NCBI GenBank assembly: GCA_963971425.1
Contig: OZ020526.1
Location: 4,553,976-4,617,975 of the forward strand
Direction: 5' to 3'
Length of the DNA: 64,000 nucleotides
Source: Bryoerythrophyllum caledonicum
Taxonomy: Eukaryota; Streptophyta; Bryopsida; Pottiales; Pottiaceae
Shown: in pieces, positions 1 to 10,492 of the stretch
Layout: each line of letters starts with the position of its first letter
How positions within the stretch are numbered: the stretch's first letter is position 1
Notes under the pieces: model-generated
Databases searched by the model: none
Told to the model about the DNA's origin: nothing
The model's input: only the letters and a program-made list of their open reading frames with translations
Translations under genes and position numbers: made by a program

Positions 1-1
1 T

Positions 2-452
2 TGTCACACCAACTTAGAATCAGCAGGTCATAGAAAAGAGTGTGATGTGCAAAAAACGGCGGGCCGTCCGCCGATCGGATGGCCACTCCGACGGCCGGTG
101 AGCCGTCCGCCGATCGGACGGCCACTCCGACGCCCGGGCGGCCGTCGACCTGATCAGACGGCCATAGTGCGCTCGCGCAATCAAATCGCGGCCGACCGAT
201 CAGGCGGACGGCCGAGGTGCCGTCCGATAGCCCCGACGGCAACGACCGATCCGACGGCCTAGCTCAATTTGACAGCTGCGATCTGGCCGCGTGGCACTTC
301 GTTGAATCCGACGGTCTAGAAAACTTACCAGAGCCTTCCGTAAATGCATTTTACCCCCCCCCCGGACGCTGCGTCCGACGTGACGTCAAGACGTCCTAGG
401 ATGCTCTCAGACCCCCAAGGACGTCGGATTGGTAACCCTGGGGAGGTGTGAC
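2..452. mobile_element. Solo LTR or short TIR element, GC-rich
   Basis: The segment opens with TGTCACACC and closes with GGTGTGACG, a nearly perfect short inverted terminal pair of the TG...CA kind that bounds many plant LTRs; the last base departs from the expected A. The interior is much more GC-rich than its surroundings and contains repeated CCGACGG/GCCGTCCG motifs, including two close copies of a roughly 28-bp unit near 65-135. The left flank lies outside the window, so no target-site duplication can be tested. The minus-strand LINE resumes directly to the right and its 3' part is missing here, which suggests that this element interrupts the LINE. A small TIR transposon is the alternative. 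Confidence 0.42.
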
Positions 453-488
453 GGAGTAGTTTAGTGTGTTGTTGACATAGTTTAGTTT

Positions 489-1060
489 TGACCATTTTTT
501 ACTTCTGTTTACGGGGGTTTGTATAGGTGTTGGTGGGGCCAGTTTTGTGTATAGTCGGTGTATGTTTAAATTGTCTATTAAGGAGGTAAGTTCAGCAAGT
601 TGTTCTAGGGAGCCAAGGATTTGATTTTGATGATGTACGCATAGTATTTGTAGTGTAGATGGTTCGATTCGGGGTTTTTTTAACTCGGGTGGAATAGTAG
701 GTTCTTCGTATGGTATTGTGTCTGCCTCGAATATTGCAATGATATGGGAATCTGGAAATGGGTTTGAATGTTGGTTGTTGTTTTGGTATTAATTGTTGTT
801 CGGTATGATGATGATTGTATTTGTATTATTTGGGTCGTGTTTGGCGGCAAGTCTAGCCCAATGTATGGTTTGTTCCATGTCCTCCTCGTTGTGGGGGTGA
901 GCTATACCGTTACCAATCCATTTATAGTCAAAGGCCTTGCCTAGGGATCCGAATATTTTGTCCCTTTCATAAGGTGAGTAGAATTTTTTTAGTTTGGTAG
1001 AACATGTGACCGGGGAGGAAAAGTATGATTGTTCGATGTTAAAGGATGAGATTAGTGAGT
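489..1060 (-). pseudogene. LINE ORF2: conserved domain of unknown function between chromodomain-like segment and RNase H
   Basis: After a frameshift near 1061 the minus strand stays open and encodes a segment with motifs SPVTCS, KFYSPYERDKIF, AFDYKWIGNGIAHP and IIIIPNNN. It continues through FPDSHIIAIFEADT and EEPTIPPELKKP. Copy 2 (42260-42660) encodes the same series with substitutions (for example FYSSFERDKIF, IIITPDTNWYQ, FLDSHIIALYEADT), so the block is conserved at the protein level. One TAA near 790 stands where copy 2 has a Trp codon. I do not recognise the family. The arrangement of a G-x-A-H-P motif followed by a hydrophobic strand ending in P-x-x-x-W faintly recalls Rossmann methylase-like domains of other LINEs, which is only a suggestion. 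Confidence 0.6.
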
Positions 1061-2350
1061 CTAAAATGGTAGTGGGTATTGTGTATTGCGCATTTTCTGG
1101 GGGTCAGTTTTTGGTATTCCGTATTTATATCTTTGGTATAGCCATATTAGTTCGGTTTCAAAAGGTTGGATCATTGGTTCAATGTTTGTAGGGGTTTGTA
1201 ATTTTGTATTATATTGATTCCATAACCATTGGAGTCGATTAACAGGGATGGTGTGTAGATGTCGGCCATTTTCTTCATATAGATGTGCTTGATTATTATT
1301 TATTTGAATTGTGTTTGAGGATGTAAGGATATCCTTTTCAGGATTACATTTTGTTGTGTGGATGTTTAAGAGTGGGATAATTATGGGTGGTGTTACGGAT
1401 CTTGAGTCTAAGAATTGTTCTTGGGGATGGTGGGCTAGGATGATATCCGAGTATGTTTTGTTTTGAATTTTTTGGTAATATTGTTTTAATTTTTCGGTGT
1501 TATGTGTGGAGGAATTGGTATCATGTCGTGGAAAAAGGTCTCTTTGGGGAATCCATTTATTGTATGTATTATCATTGTGTTGCCATTGGCATAAATATTT
1601 TGTGTAGGTACTTTGTATGTTATTTGTGTCTCTGTGTTGGATATGTTTATGGCGTATGATGTTATCAATCGGATATGTGGTAGGGTTTTTGGTGATGTAT
1701 GATGGGGGACGGGGATGGTATGTATGTGGGGGGTTAGGGGAGTTGATTAGTGTGGGGGTATTTCTTGGGATGATGTTATTGTTGGGGGTGATGAATGAGT
1801 CTTTAAGTATGTGAGAATATGGGTGTATGTTACAAGGAGTGTGACATGTAATGGAGCAAGTAGGGTGGCAAAATAATTGTTTAGCAATATTTAAGGCACT
1901 TTTTAATAGTTTGGATGGGGTGAAATGGTAGGTTTTGAAGTCCTCATTGTTCATGATGTATGTGCCGTTGGATAAAGTAATTAAGGTTAGTTCAAAAATA
2001 TTTTTTGAGAGGAGTTTTTGTAGAAGCTTTTGGGAGAGTTGGGCATTGAGTGTGTTGTGGTTTAATGTTTCTTGGCACCATAGTATTTCTAGTCATGTAG
2101 GGTTGATGAGGAAGTTTGGGAGCGTACTTTTAAGGTGGACTTTAGCTATATGTTTGAATAAAAAGAGTGTTCGTGTTATTGGTGATCTTATGCAATCGCT
2201 TTTTTTAATTCTGGGTATGTATTTGGCTCCACCGTATTGGCCAAGGACATATTGAGTTAATCCATTATACGGAGTATATTTTTCCAAGTCTACCTTTATC
2301 GTTTAACGCATTTTGTAGTTATTCGCCTATACATCGGAGATACGCATTTT
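1061..2350 (-). pseudogene. LINE ORF2: post-RT linker and chromodomain-like segment
   Basis: Between 2350 and 1955 the reading continues from the RT through frameshifts. Phrases such as FGLEAFSLKNAY and LNDKGRLGKIY are typical of the region after LINE reverse transcriptases. A 297-codon open frame (1954-1061) follows. Its residues 94-142 resemble a chromodomain: YPIDNIIRHKHI, then YLCQW, then NTYNKWIPQRDLF, matching the Y-V-E-K-I-L / YLVKW / NTWEP-x-x-L pattern with the aromatic-cage positions. Copy 2 retains YLCQW and KWLPQRNLF. The remainder (HHPQEQ... VNRLQWLW) is conserved in copy 2 but not assignable. Chromodomains tether some retroelement integrases to histone marks; whether this one does is inference. 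Confidence 0.66.
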
Positions 2351-3838
2351 TTAGGGAGAAAGCTTCAAGTCCAAATAGGTTATGTGGGAGTTGGGTATTG
2401 CATTTGACATACATTTTGGTAATCCACATATGTTTTTTTGTATGGCTATTATTTTTTTATCGAGTTTTTTGATAGCTGGCATAGAGTATGGTACTGCGTA
2501 GAAACTGTATGCCACACCTGGGCGTAGTACGGTATCAACCATTTTTATTTTTTGTTTCATGGTGGCCGGGCATGTTGTTAGTTCTATGCATTGTTTGATG
2601 AGTTTTGTGGTTGTAGTGTGAATTTGGATTTTCCATTTTAGTGAGGAGACAAGATTTGTACCTAAGTATATGTATGGTTCATTTTGGTGAAGTGTGGGGA
2701 TTGGTTGATTGCGGTAATTGATGTTAGAGGCTTGCATTAGGGCTTTGAAAGTGGTAGGGTTCAATTTGGATTTGTTCGGGCATCCGGTAGCGGCACATTT
2801 TGGGACACCTACGTCCATACCGGCCCATTTACAATATCTATCAATTTTATTGAGTTGTATTTGTATATGTTTGAATTTATTAGTTATGACGGCGAGGTCA
2901 TCTGCGTATGCGGCAGAGTTTATTTTAACTTGTGATGTGCCAAACGTATATCCGTGGTTGCCTCGTTCTAGCCATCTAAATAGTGGTTCTAAAAATATAA
3001 TGAATAGATACAGGCTAAGAGTGTCTCTTTGTATGGTTCCTCTTTGTATGGGTAAAGGTTTTGTTTTCCCAAAGTGTTCACCAATATAGTAAGTGGAAGA
3101 CCGGGAGTAGATGTTTCCTACAAGTGTAGTTGCATCTTTTGGGTAGCCAAGGTCCATCATTATTGCTAGTAGTCGGGCATGGTCTATTGATCCAAAGGCG
3201 TTTTTAAAGTCCACGTATAATATGTTTTTAAAGTCCACGTATAATATGTATATATCTTGGTTAGAGAATTTTGCGTCTTCTAGTGCGGCTATTATCGTCT
3301 GTATTTGTCGAGCAGTACTTCTTTCTGCTCTAAATCCTTCTTGACTATCATGTAGGATTTTGAATTTTTTGCCGTATGAGGATAGTATAGAGGTGAGTGT
3401 ACTAGTGAAGAGTTTGTACATTGTGTTAGCTAGTGCAATTGGCCTATGGTTGGGTAGCATAGATGGGTCACCTTTTTTGTATAGTAAAATTGTTGCACTT
3501 GATTTCCATGTGGTCGGTATTTGTTTTTGTTTATAGCAGTGAGAGAAGAATAGAAATAGTAATTTATGAAATCTTGGAGGCATGTTTTTGAGTATTGAGT
3601 TTGGTATGCGGTCTGGGCCTGGGGCTTTGTTGTTACCCAGATTTTGAAGGCATGTGTCGTATGTGGCTCTATTAAGGTATTGATGTAGTGGAATTTCTGG
3701 TTCACCTCTTTTGTCCAGGGTATATCCATCTAGGTCATGCCATGGGTATTGGCGTACTTTGATGTTGTGATTGGTAGTTACATGTTGGTACTGTTGGTCT
3801 ATTGGTTTTTGTTTGTTGGTTGAATATTTCATTCGCAA
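2351..3838 (-). pseudogene. LINE ORF2: reverse transcriptase domain
   Basis: A 495-codon open frame encodes the RT fingers, palm and thumb. Visible motifs are NNKAPGPDRIPN (LINE-specific motif 0/1), RPIALANTMYK, the motif A string YVDFKNAFGS, RGTIQRDTLS and the catalytic AAYADDLAVI. The polymerase Asp residues are all present. Motif A is preceded by an exact extra copy of eight codons (ILYVDFKN) caused by a 24-bp tandem duplication at 3201-3248. The frame overlaps the endonuclease frame by about 100 bases in another register, so one indel near 3740-3838 separates domains that should be one polyprotein. It stops at 2351 although homology continues in another frame. The enzyme would perform target-primed reverse transcription. 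Confidence 0.93.
3201..3248 (-). repeat. 24-bp perfect tandem duplication in RT motif A
   Basis: Two exact adjacent copies of a 24-base unit (3201-3224 and 3225-3248) add eight codons in frame. They double the segment that carries the first catalytic Asp of the reverse transcriptase. Confidence 0.95.
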
Positions 3839-6005
3839 TGTCTTCCGGGTTAGTTAGAATATTATTAAATTGATCTGTGATACAATCTAGTGGTAGGGAT
3901 TCTAGGTGTTTAAAAACTTTTCTGTTAATCTTCTTAGGGTTGATTTCGTGTAGTTGTCTGTATTTTGAGATGGCTTTTTTAATGTTATCTTTCGTGTGTT
4001 TTGAGGTTATTTTTCTAGCTTGTATGTTGGCATTTTTTGCAATTAGTGCGATGTCTTTTACCCATGTATCATGAGGCATATCCGGGGGCGGTAGGGTGGG
4101 AATTTGGGTATGTTGTAGAGTTAGTAGTTCATTGCATATGGGGTGGTTGCGCCATTGAGAATTATTTTTTACAAGTCTTATAGTTTTTCGTATAACATGG
4201 TATCTAGTAAGATGTTGTTTCCAAGTTTTAGAGAGTTTGCGTGGCAGATAACCTCCTTGTTGAGATGTTCTATTTGTCAATTGGGGTATTGGGTGGGCTT
4301 TACAAGTTTGTTCTAGTGTGTTGGAGATTTCTTTGATGAGTGTGTCTAGGGTTTCACATGCTTCTTGCCATTGTGCTTGTGTTAGTTGATTGTTATTTTC
4401 TAGAGTATTTATGAGGGAGTCTATTAGCATGGATTGTTCTTCAAAGAATTTTGTGTTGAATTTTTCTAAGTTATCTTTTGGGATGGGGTTAAATATGCAT
4501 ATAGTGTCATTTTTTAGAATTGTAGGCGTTCTATTAATTAGAGTATTATTTGGTATGTGTAGATGTATAGGTGAGTGGTCCGAGTTGAGAATAACATCTT
4601 TGTTTGTTGTAGAGGTGTATTGTGTATTATTGTTGGTGTTTATATAAAATCCATCTATTAGACTCCAATCGCTGTAATTATAGCCGCCTTGTCTGGAGAA
4701 TTGTATATCGGTGTCTATATAAGTAAAGTTTAAGTTTTCTGTGAAGTGGCGCCATTGGTGGTCTATGGTTTGGGGAGGGGTGCTATGGTTTCCATTTTGT
4801 CGTCCAATTAATGCTATATCTCTATTAAAGTCTCCGCATAGTATGTATGTGTGGTTGGGGTTGTTATTTATTTGAGATGTTATAGTGTTTTGTATATCAT
4901 TAATGAATCTAGTATCTTCGGGGTGAGATGGCATATACATGTGGAGAACTAGCCATGGTTGTAGTGGATAATTAATGATTTTGATTATTTGAAGGTAAGG
5001 GGATATGTGCATTGGGGTGGGGATTTTTTTGATGTTGCCCGGGAAAGCGTATTTATTATGTATTAATGTAAGAAGACCACCGCGTCCCGGTGTGTATGGT
5101 CTCCGTTGTTGAATACATCTTGTGAGTGCATGTGTGTTATTGAAAATGAGTTTATAGTCTTGAAATAAGTTTTGTATATATTTTGTGGATTTTGTGGCGG
5201 ATATTTTTGTTTCTTGTATAACTATAATGGGTGGCGGTGTGTTTGTATGTGTGACCAACGTTTGTAAACTAGGGAGGGCGGTGTTTAGAGAAGAGGCGTT
5301 CCATGTGATTATATATGTATTTTCTTGATTTTGATTATTGATTTGGTTTTGTGGATGTAGGTAAGGGGATGGGGGGGGTGGGTGGGTATATTCTGGTATT
5401 CGGTCAAGGCATTTTAGTGATTCAGTAATAAAATTGTTGGGAAGGTATGGAAATTTTTGTTTCATAGTTTCTTTTGATGGTGGTACATGATGATTGTGTA
5501 TAAAATCATATAGTTCTTTGTGTATTGATGTTTTGTGGTTTATAATATTTTGGTTGTTTTCAATGAATGATATATAAGGGTGTGGGGTGTTAATGTGTCT
5601 TTCGGGAGGGTTTTGTAGATTAGCAAGGGAATTTAGTAGTGCATTAGTCCATTGAGTTATGTTTGGGCTTTGTTGATTTAATATTAAGTTACATTCGTCT
5701 ACGTGTGGGTGGATTGTAATTACTATGGCGTATAGGATATGTGGTGAGGGGAGTTCGTTATGTTGTTGTATATATTGAGTAATGTGTGGATGTGTGTTGG
5801 CGTATGATAGGTGTAGTGTATGTGTGGGTTTTAGTATAGGTGCAAATGATTGGGCAATATGTCTATATTCCAGTTGTAGTTTGATTGTGTTTGGTATGAA
5901 ATAAATTTTGGCATTTTTTTGTGTTGTGTTGGGTGTCTTTTTAGTACATTTGGCATAGGTCCTGAATTGGTTTCTATGTCTCCTCCGAGTATTAGTAGTA
6001 GTTTA
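3735..6005 (-). pseudogene. LINE ORF2: N-terminal region and APE-type endonuclease
   Basis: The frame from 5465 to 3735 contains an apurinic/apyrimidinic-like endonuclease. The visible motifs are ITWNASSL (catalytic Asn), IQETKI (Glu-Thr-Lys), CGDFNRDI (Asp-x-Asn), SLIDGFYI and NSDHSPIH (Ser-Asp-His). All expected catalytic positions are present. The same frame stays open upstream without a Met to a stop near 6009, adding about 180 codons, and more basic, lysine-rich coding appears in another frame toward 6200. The true start therefore lies upstream and has been disrupted, or translation begins by reinitiation or frameshifting. The enzyme nicks target DNA to prime reverse transcription. A C-terminal basic linker leads into the RT. 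Confidence 0.9.
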
Positions 6006-6009
6006 TAAT

Positions 6010-6869
6010 GTGGTGGTTTGTTGTTATGTTTATGTTTAATGGTTATATGTTTTTTGTTTTCCTAGTGTATTTTTTTGTTTCGTTTTTGATTTTATCCTTG
6101 TATTGAAGGATGCGAGTGTTATGTTTTTTTTCTTTTGAGTGGGATTCCCTTGAATTGATTTTTTTTTGTTTGTTGTTTTGTTTTGGATTATTTTTTTGTA
6201 TGTTATTTTTGTTAATTAGTTTAGTGTTTGTTTTTGTACTTTGGTTTTTGTTTGTTTTGATGTATAGACATTGACTTGTATTTTTGCATCTTTTTTCATA
6301 TGTGGTGGATGTTGTGTTTATGTGTGTGTGTGTGTGTGTTGTGGGTAGTATTTCTATTTGTGTATGTATATGTATTTATATGTATTTTTTGATGGTTTGT
6401 ATGTATTTTGGTATCAGTGTTGGTTTTGGTGTTTGTATTAATATGTATTTCAATATTTATACTAGTGTTTATACATGTATTTGTATTTGTATAGAGGGCA
6501 GTATTTTTGTTAAGTATGGTATATGTATATGTATTTGTATATGTGTTATATACACAGTATTTGGTATAGTATTTGTATTTATTTTTGTTTTAATACAGTA
6601 TGAGTATATCATACATAGTTTGTATGGCGTATACTCTGCGGGATACATGTCTATGTATACTATTATGTATTCTACCATGTATTCTATTGTGTATATCGCT
6701 ATATGTACGGTGGATAATACTGTATAGAATACTAGGAGTGTTACCTTGTATACTACTATGTATTTTGGTTCGTATAGTGTATAGATATTGTAATTACAAG
6801 GTGTATATACCTTATATATGACATATATTGGTATTTTTGTACTACCTTTTTCCTTGCGGTCTTCAATCT
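6010..6869. repeat. AT/TG-rich spacer between LINE ORF1 and ORF2
   Basis: Low-complexity sequence with GTGTGT runs and many TATGTATTTGTATATG-like phrases. Open frames on both strands here (6284-6873) are compositional artefacts. It separates ORF1 from ORF2 of the LINE. Confidence 0.7.
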
Positions 6870-8638
6870 TCACATTTTTGGCGGTCCATCTTCAATTCTT
6901 GGTGTGCTCATAGCTTCGGTTAGTGCTTGCAATGACGCGAGAGTTGCACTCATCGTGTGTTGAATACTAAGCATTTGGGTCTTCAACTCGTCACTCTTCT
7001 TGTCCGCATATGCTTGTGTTTCCAACCGTATTTTTTTGTTGCTTTCCTCCACCGCGGTCTCCACTATGGCAAGGATGTCTTTCTTCGTGATGTTTTGAGA
7101 TGTCTCCTCCATCTTGAAAGCTTCCACGGTGTTAACAATGGCTTTGTTAACGTCGGTGAAGCCAAATTCCTCTATTTGCTCCTTAGTAGGAGGCTCAATT
7201 CCATCAAGGCTTCTCCTATGTGGAGCAAAGTCCACATAGTAACCTCCTAGCTTGATGACCTTGCCCACAAATCTCCTATAGATTATAGCATTTGTACAAT
7301 GGACATTGGCACTTCCATTGTGTCTATGTCCATTGTCGCGATGGAACCATATGTGATTTATGTTACCCATTCCCATAACATTGTAAATTTCAGCCCTAGT
7401 GTCTTCAACATTCATACGAATAGGCAATTGAGTTAGAGTGAGAGTAATGGCATCCTTCTTTGCCTTACTCTCTCGTACGTTACCACTTAAGGATTCTCCC
7501 GCATTGCCCGTTGGTTGGAGCATCTCGTGGTTGGTAGCAACTTGGTGTAGCTTGATCTTTGCCGCTTGTTGTGGAGTTGGTGCAATGATAAATGCATGGC
7601 TCTCTTCTTTCCCTTTTTGCACACTAGTTACTTCAAACTCAAGCCCACGGTTAAAACTATTGCGAAGAATGTCTACAAAAAGAGAGTTGGCGGAGATATC
7701 TTTGAGAGACTCACTTTTAATTTTTGTGGAAAGATTAGAGTTCCTTGCAATGGCATGATAGCTTTTACATACTTTTCCTATCATATATTGTTTGTCTAAC
7801 TTGAGGATGAAAGGTCTAAGACCTTTGAGGAGGCTTATGCCATCAACCTCGGGTTTGAGAAGATGCAATTTAATCGTGCCCGCCCAAACACCCTTCTTCC
7901 CGGCATTTTTCACACTCATGCAAAGGATGGATGTAGGGTCAATAACCTCATTACCTATTTCTATATTCATGAATTTCAGCCTATCAATCACCAAGGTTTT
8001 GATATCATCATGCATGAGGACAAGATTGCCTACCTCAAAGTGGATGGACACTTGAAAATCAAGGGAAGCCCAGTAGCTTCACTCACCGGGATGTTGAATG
8101 GTATTTGGGTTATGTTGTAGTGTTGCCCAACCGCCTCCTTCCTTGCACAAGGGTATAGGGTTTGGGGGATTCGTGGGAATGCCGGAGTTGCTAGGGTGAT
8201 TTCTTTGGCCTCCACTTCTTTGATTCCTCTTGTTACCATGTCGAGTATGGACTCATCATTGATTAGTGGCTCAAGTCCCTCTTCCTTGGCTATATCCTCC
8301 ATTGCTTGAAATCCCAACCAAAATTTGAAGTAGGGGATATGGGGTTCAATAGTGATCACCATACCTTCCTCCTTGGAACTCTTCTTTTTTTTGCTAGAGG
8401 GAGATACTCCATCTTGGTTTTTTGTGGAGGTAATACTTGGGGACCTCTTGGGCTTTTCACCGGTTGCTTTGATCTCCATGGCATCTCCATACATAAGGAT
8501 TCTTCTGCTGCCCGATTGTTCCATATCTATGCTGTAATGGTTTACCGAGTTGGTGCTGGGGGTAGTTGTGTTGTTATGGGAAGGAATGGGGATTCTATGT
8601 GTGGGAGGGCAGGTCTTTACTGGAGGGAGGGAAGTCAC
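6870..8638 (-). pseudogene. LINE ORF1: RNA-binding-like protein with coiled coil (one frameshift)
   Basis: Two overlapping frames (8638-8030, 202 codons, and 8051-6870, 393 codons) make one protein interrupted by a single register change near 8040. The N-terminal part has a basic stretch with KKKKSSKEE. The C-terminal part has a region ending in NAIIYRRFVGKVIKLGGYYV that resembles an RRM or pseudo-RRM, and then a helical, probably coiled-coil tail (ETAVEESNKKIRLETQ onward). This is the architecture of LINE ORF1 proteins, which bind the element RNA and form trimers. There is no CCHC knuckle. The protein could begin further upstream, because a frame with ATS-type heptad repeats (9104-8595) overlaps its start. 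The family was not identified more closely. Confidence 0.68.
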
Positions 8639-8649
8639 TATGTGGGGGA

Positions 8650-8900
8650 GGAGGGTCGTAATGGGAAGGGGGGAGGTCTCTCACCGCGTGGGGGAGGTCA
8701 TTGGCCATGTAGGGGGGGGTCACTAGGGACAAGGGGGAGGTCGCTAGGCACAAGTGGGAGGTCGCTGGGCACAAGGGGGAGGTCGCTACATGGGTTTGGG
8801 AGGTCGTTAGGCTGTAGAGAGAGGTCGCTACATGAGTTTGGGAGGTCGCAGCTTGCTTTATGGAGGTCGCAGATTGGCTATTGAGGGTCGCAGTCTTGGG
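8650..8900 (-). repeat. Minisatellite of about 20-bp units, GGGAGGTCGCTA type
   Basis: About ten imperfect units of a G-rich 18-23-bp motif (GGGAGGTCGCTA plus spacer) lie just upstream of ORF1. On the minus strand they encode ATSxxxx-type heptads within an open frame (9104-8595), so they may form either an N-terminal extension of ORF1 or leader sequence. Confidence 0.6.
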
Positions 8901-8905
8901 TTGGA

Positions 8906-9644
8906 AGGCCGCGGCTTCTCTTTCAAGTGTCGCTACATTTTTGAACGTTGGGGAGCAGGGTTCTGTCTTGCGACAGGAGGGGTTTATGGAGCTCTGTGTA
9001 GGGTTCGGGAAGTCTAGAGAGGGTGTCCAGGAGGGGTTTGGGAAGTCTATGGAGGTGTGTGAGGTTGAAGAAGGGGGTAGTTTAGCTAGGAGGGGGTGGG
9101 ACAATGAGAGTCGGGAGGGGAGTTCAGTCTGGAGGGAGGGGAGACAGTGAGCGTCGGGAGGGAAGGGCAGAGTTTAAACAGGAGGAGAGGGTGAGAATCA
9201 GGAGAGGAGGGAAGGGGTTCAGATGGGAGGGGGGAGTGAAGGTCGGGAGAAGAGGAGGAGAAGGGTTCAGTTGGGAGGGAAGGGTTAGAATCGGGAGGGG
9301 AGGGGGGGGTTTGGTCGAGAGGGGAGGGTGAGGGTCGCGAGGGTTCGGTCGTGAGGGGAGGGAGGGGGACAGTCTGTAGTGAGGGGGTTTTGTCGGGAGG
9401 GGCTGGGAGGGAGATAGTCTACAGTGAGAGGGGGGAGGTAGGGAGGGAGAGTGAGACAGCGAGGGAGTAGTATTAGAGGTCGGGAAGGTGGGAGGGGGGT
9501 GATTAGAGAGGAGAGAGGGAGTGGAGGTAGAAGGGGAGGGGGGCGGTGAGAGGCGGGGGAGTGGGGCTGTGATGGTGTGAGCTGCAGGAGTGAGGATTGT
9601 GAGGGGAGGAGACTGTGAGGGAGTAGGGAGGTAGTGACAGAAAG
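8906..9644 (-). repeat. LINE 5' leader monomer A
   Basis: First of two long tandem units. It begins with GGCCGCGGCTTCTC and ends with GTAGTGACAGAAAG, and matches monomer B along its length at high identity. The element's sense strand is extremely pyrimidine-rich (plus strand GGGAGG). Tandem 5' monomers act as promoters in mouse L1; the same role here is inferred. Confidence 0.78.
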
Positions 9645-9664
9645 GAGACTGTGAGGGAGTTGGG

Positions 9665-10492
9665 AGGCCGCAACTTCTCTTTCAAGTGTCGCTACGTTTT
9701 TGAACGTTAAGGAGCAGGGTTTTGTCTTGCGACAGGGGGGTTTATGAAGCTCTGTCTAGGGTTCAGGAAGTCTAGCGAGGGTGTCCAGGAAGGGTTTGGG
9801 AAGTCTATGGAGGTGCGTGAGATTAGAGAGGGGGGTAGTTTAGCTGGGAGGGGGGGTGGGACAATGAGAGTCGGGGGAGGGAGTTCAGTTTGGAGGGAGG
9901 GGAGATAGTGAGCGTCGGGAGGGAAGGTGTAGAGTTTAGACGGGAGGAGAGGGTGAAATTCAGGAGAGGAGGGAAGGGGTTCAGATGGGAGGGGAGAGTG
10001 AGGGTCGGGAGAGGAGGAGGAGAGGGGTTCAATTGGGAGGGGGGGTCAGAATCGGGAGGGGAGGGGGGGATTTTGGTCGAGAGGGGAGGGTAAGGGTCGC
10101 GAGGATTCGATCGTGAGGGTTCAATCGAGAGGGGAGGGAGGGGGACAGTCTGTAGTGAGGGGGTTTAGTCGGGAGGGGCTGAGAGGGAGAAAGTCTACAG
10201 TGAGAGGGGGGAGGTACGGAGGGAGAATGAGGGGGTTTAGTCGGGAGGGGCTAGGAGGGAGATAGTCGGCAGTGAGAGGGGGGAGGAAGGGAGGGAGAGT
10301 GAGACAGCGAGGGAGTAGTATTAGAGGTCGGGAAGGTGGGAGGGGGGTGATGAGAGAGGAGAGAGGGAGTGGAGGTAGAGGGGGAGGGGGGGCGGTGAGA
10401 GGCGGAGGAGTGGGGCTGTGAGGGTGTGAGGTGCAGGAGTGAGGATTGTGAGGGGGGGAGACGTGAGGGAGTAGGAAGGTAGTGACAGAAAG
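9665..10492 (-). repeat. LINE 5' leader monomer B
   Basis: Second tandem unit, offset by about 760 bp from monomer A. It is longer because a phrase containing GGGGGTTTAGTCGGGAGGG is repeated near 10159 and 10229. The many runs of three or more G on the plus strand could form G-quadruplexes, with an i-motif on the transcript-sense strand. Confidence 0.78.

Noticed and set aside
1453..1814. Plus-strand frames over the LINE
   Set aside because: Hydrophobic shadows of the minus-strand coding region.
2718..3089. Plus-strand 123-codon frame
   Set aside because: Antisense shadow of the reverse transcriptase.
6284..6873. Open frames with Cys/Val/Tyr-rich peptides
   Set aside because: Low-complexity TG/TA sequence between LINE ORFs, open on both strands.
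7438..8120. Plus-strand frames over ORF1
   Set aside because: Antisense of LINE ORF1.
9104..10093. Gly/Arg/Glu-rich plus-strand frames
   Set aside because: A product of the GGGAGG composition of the LINE monomers.
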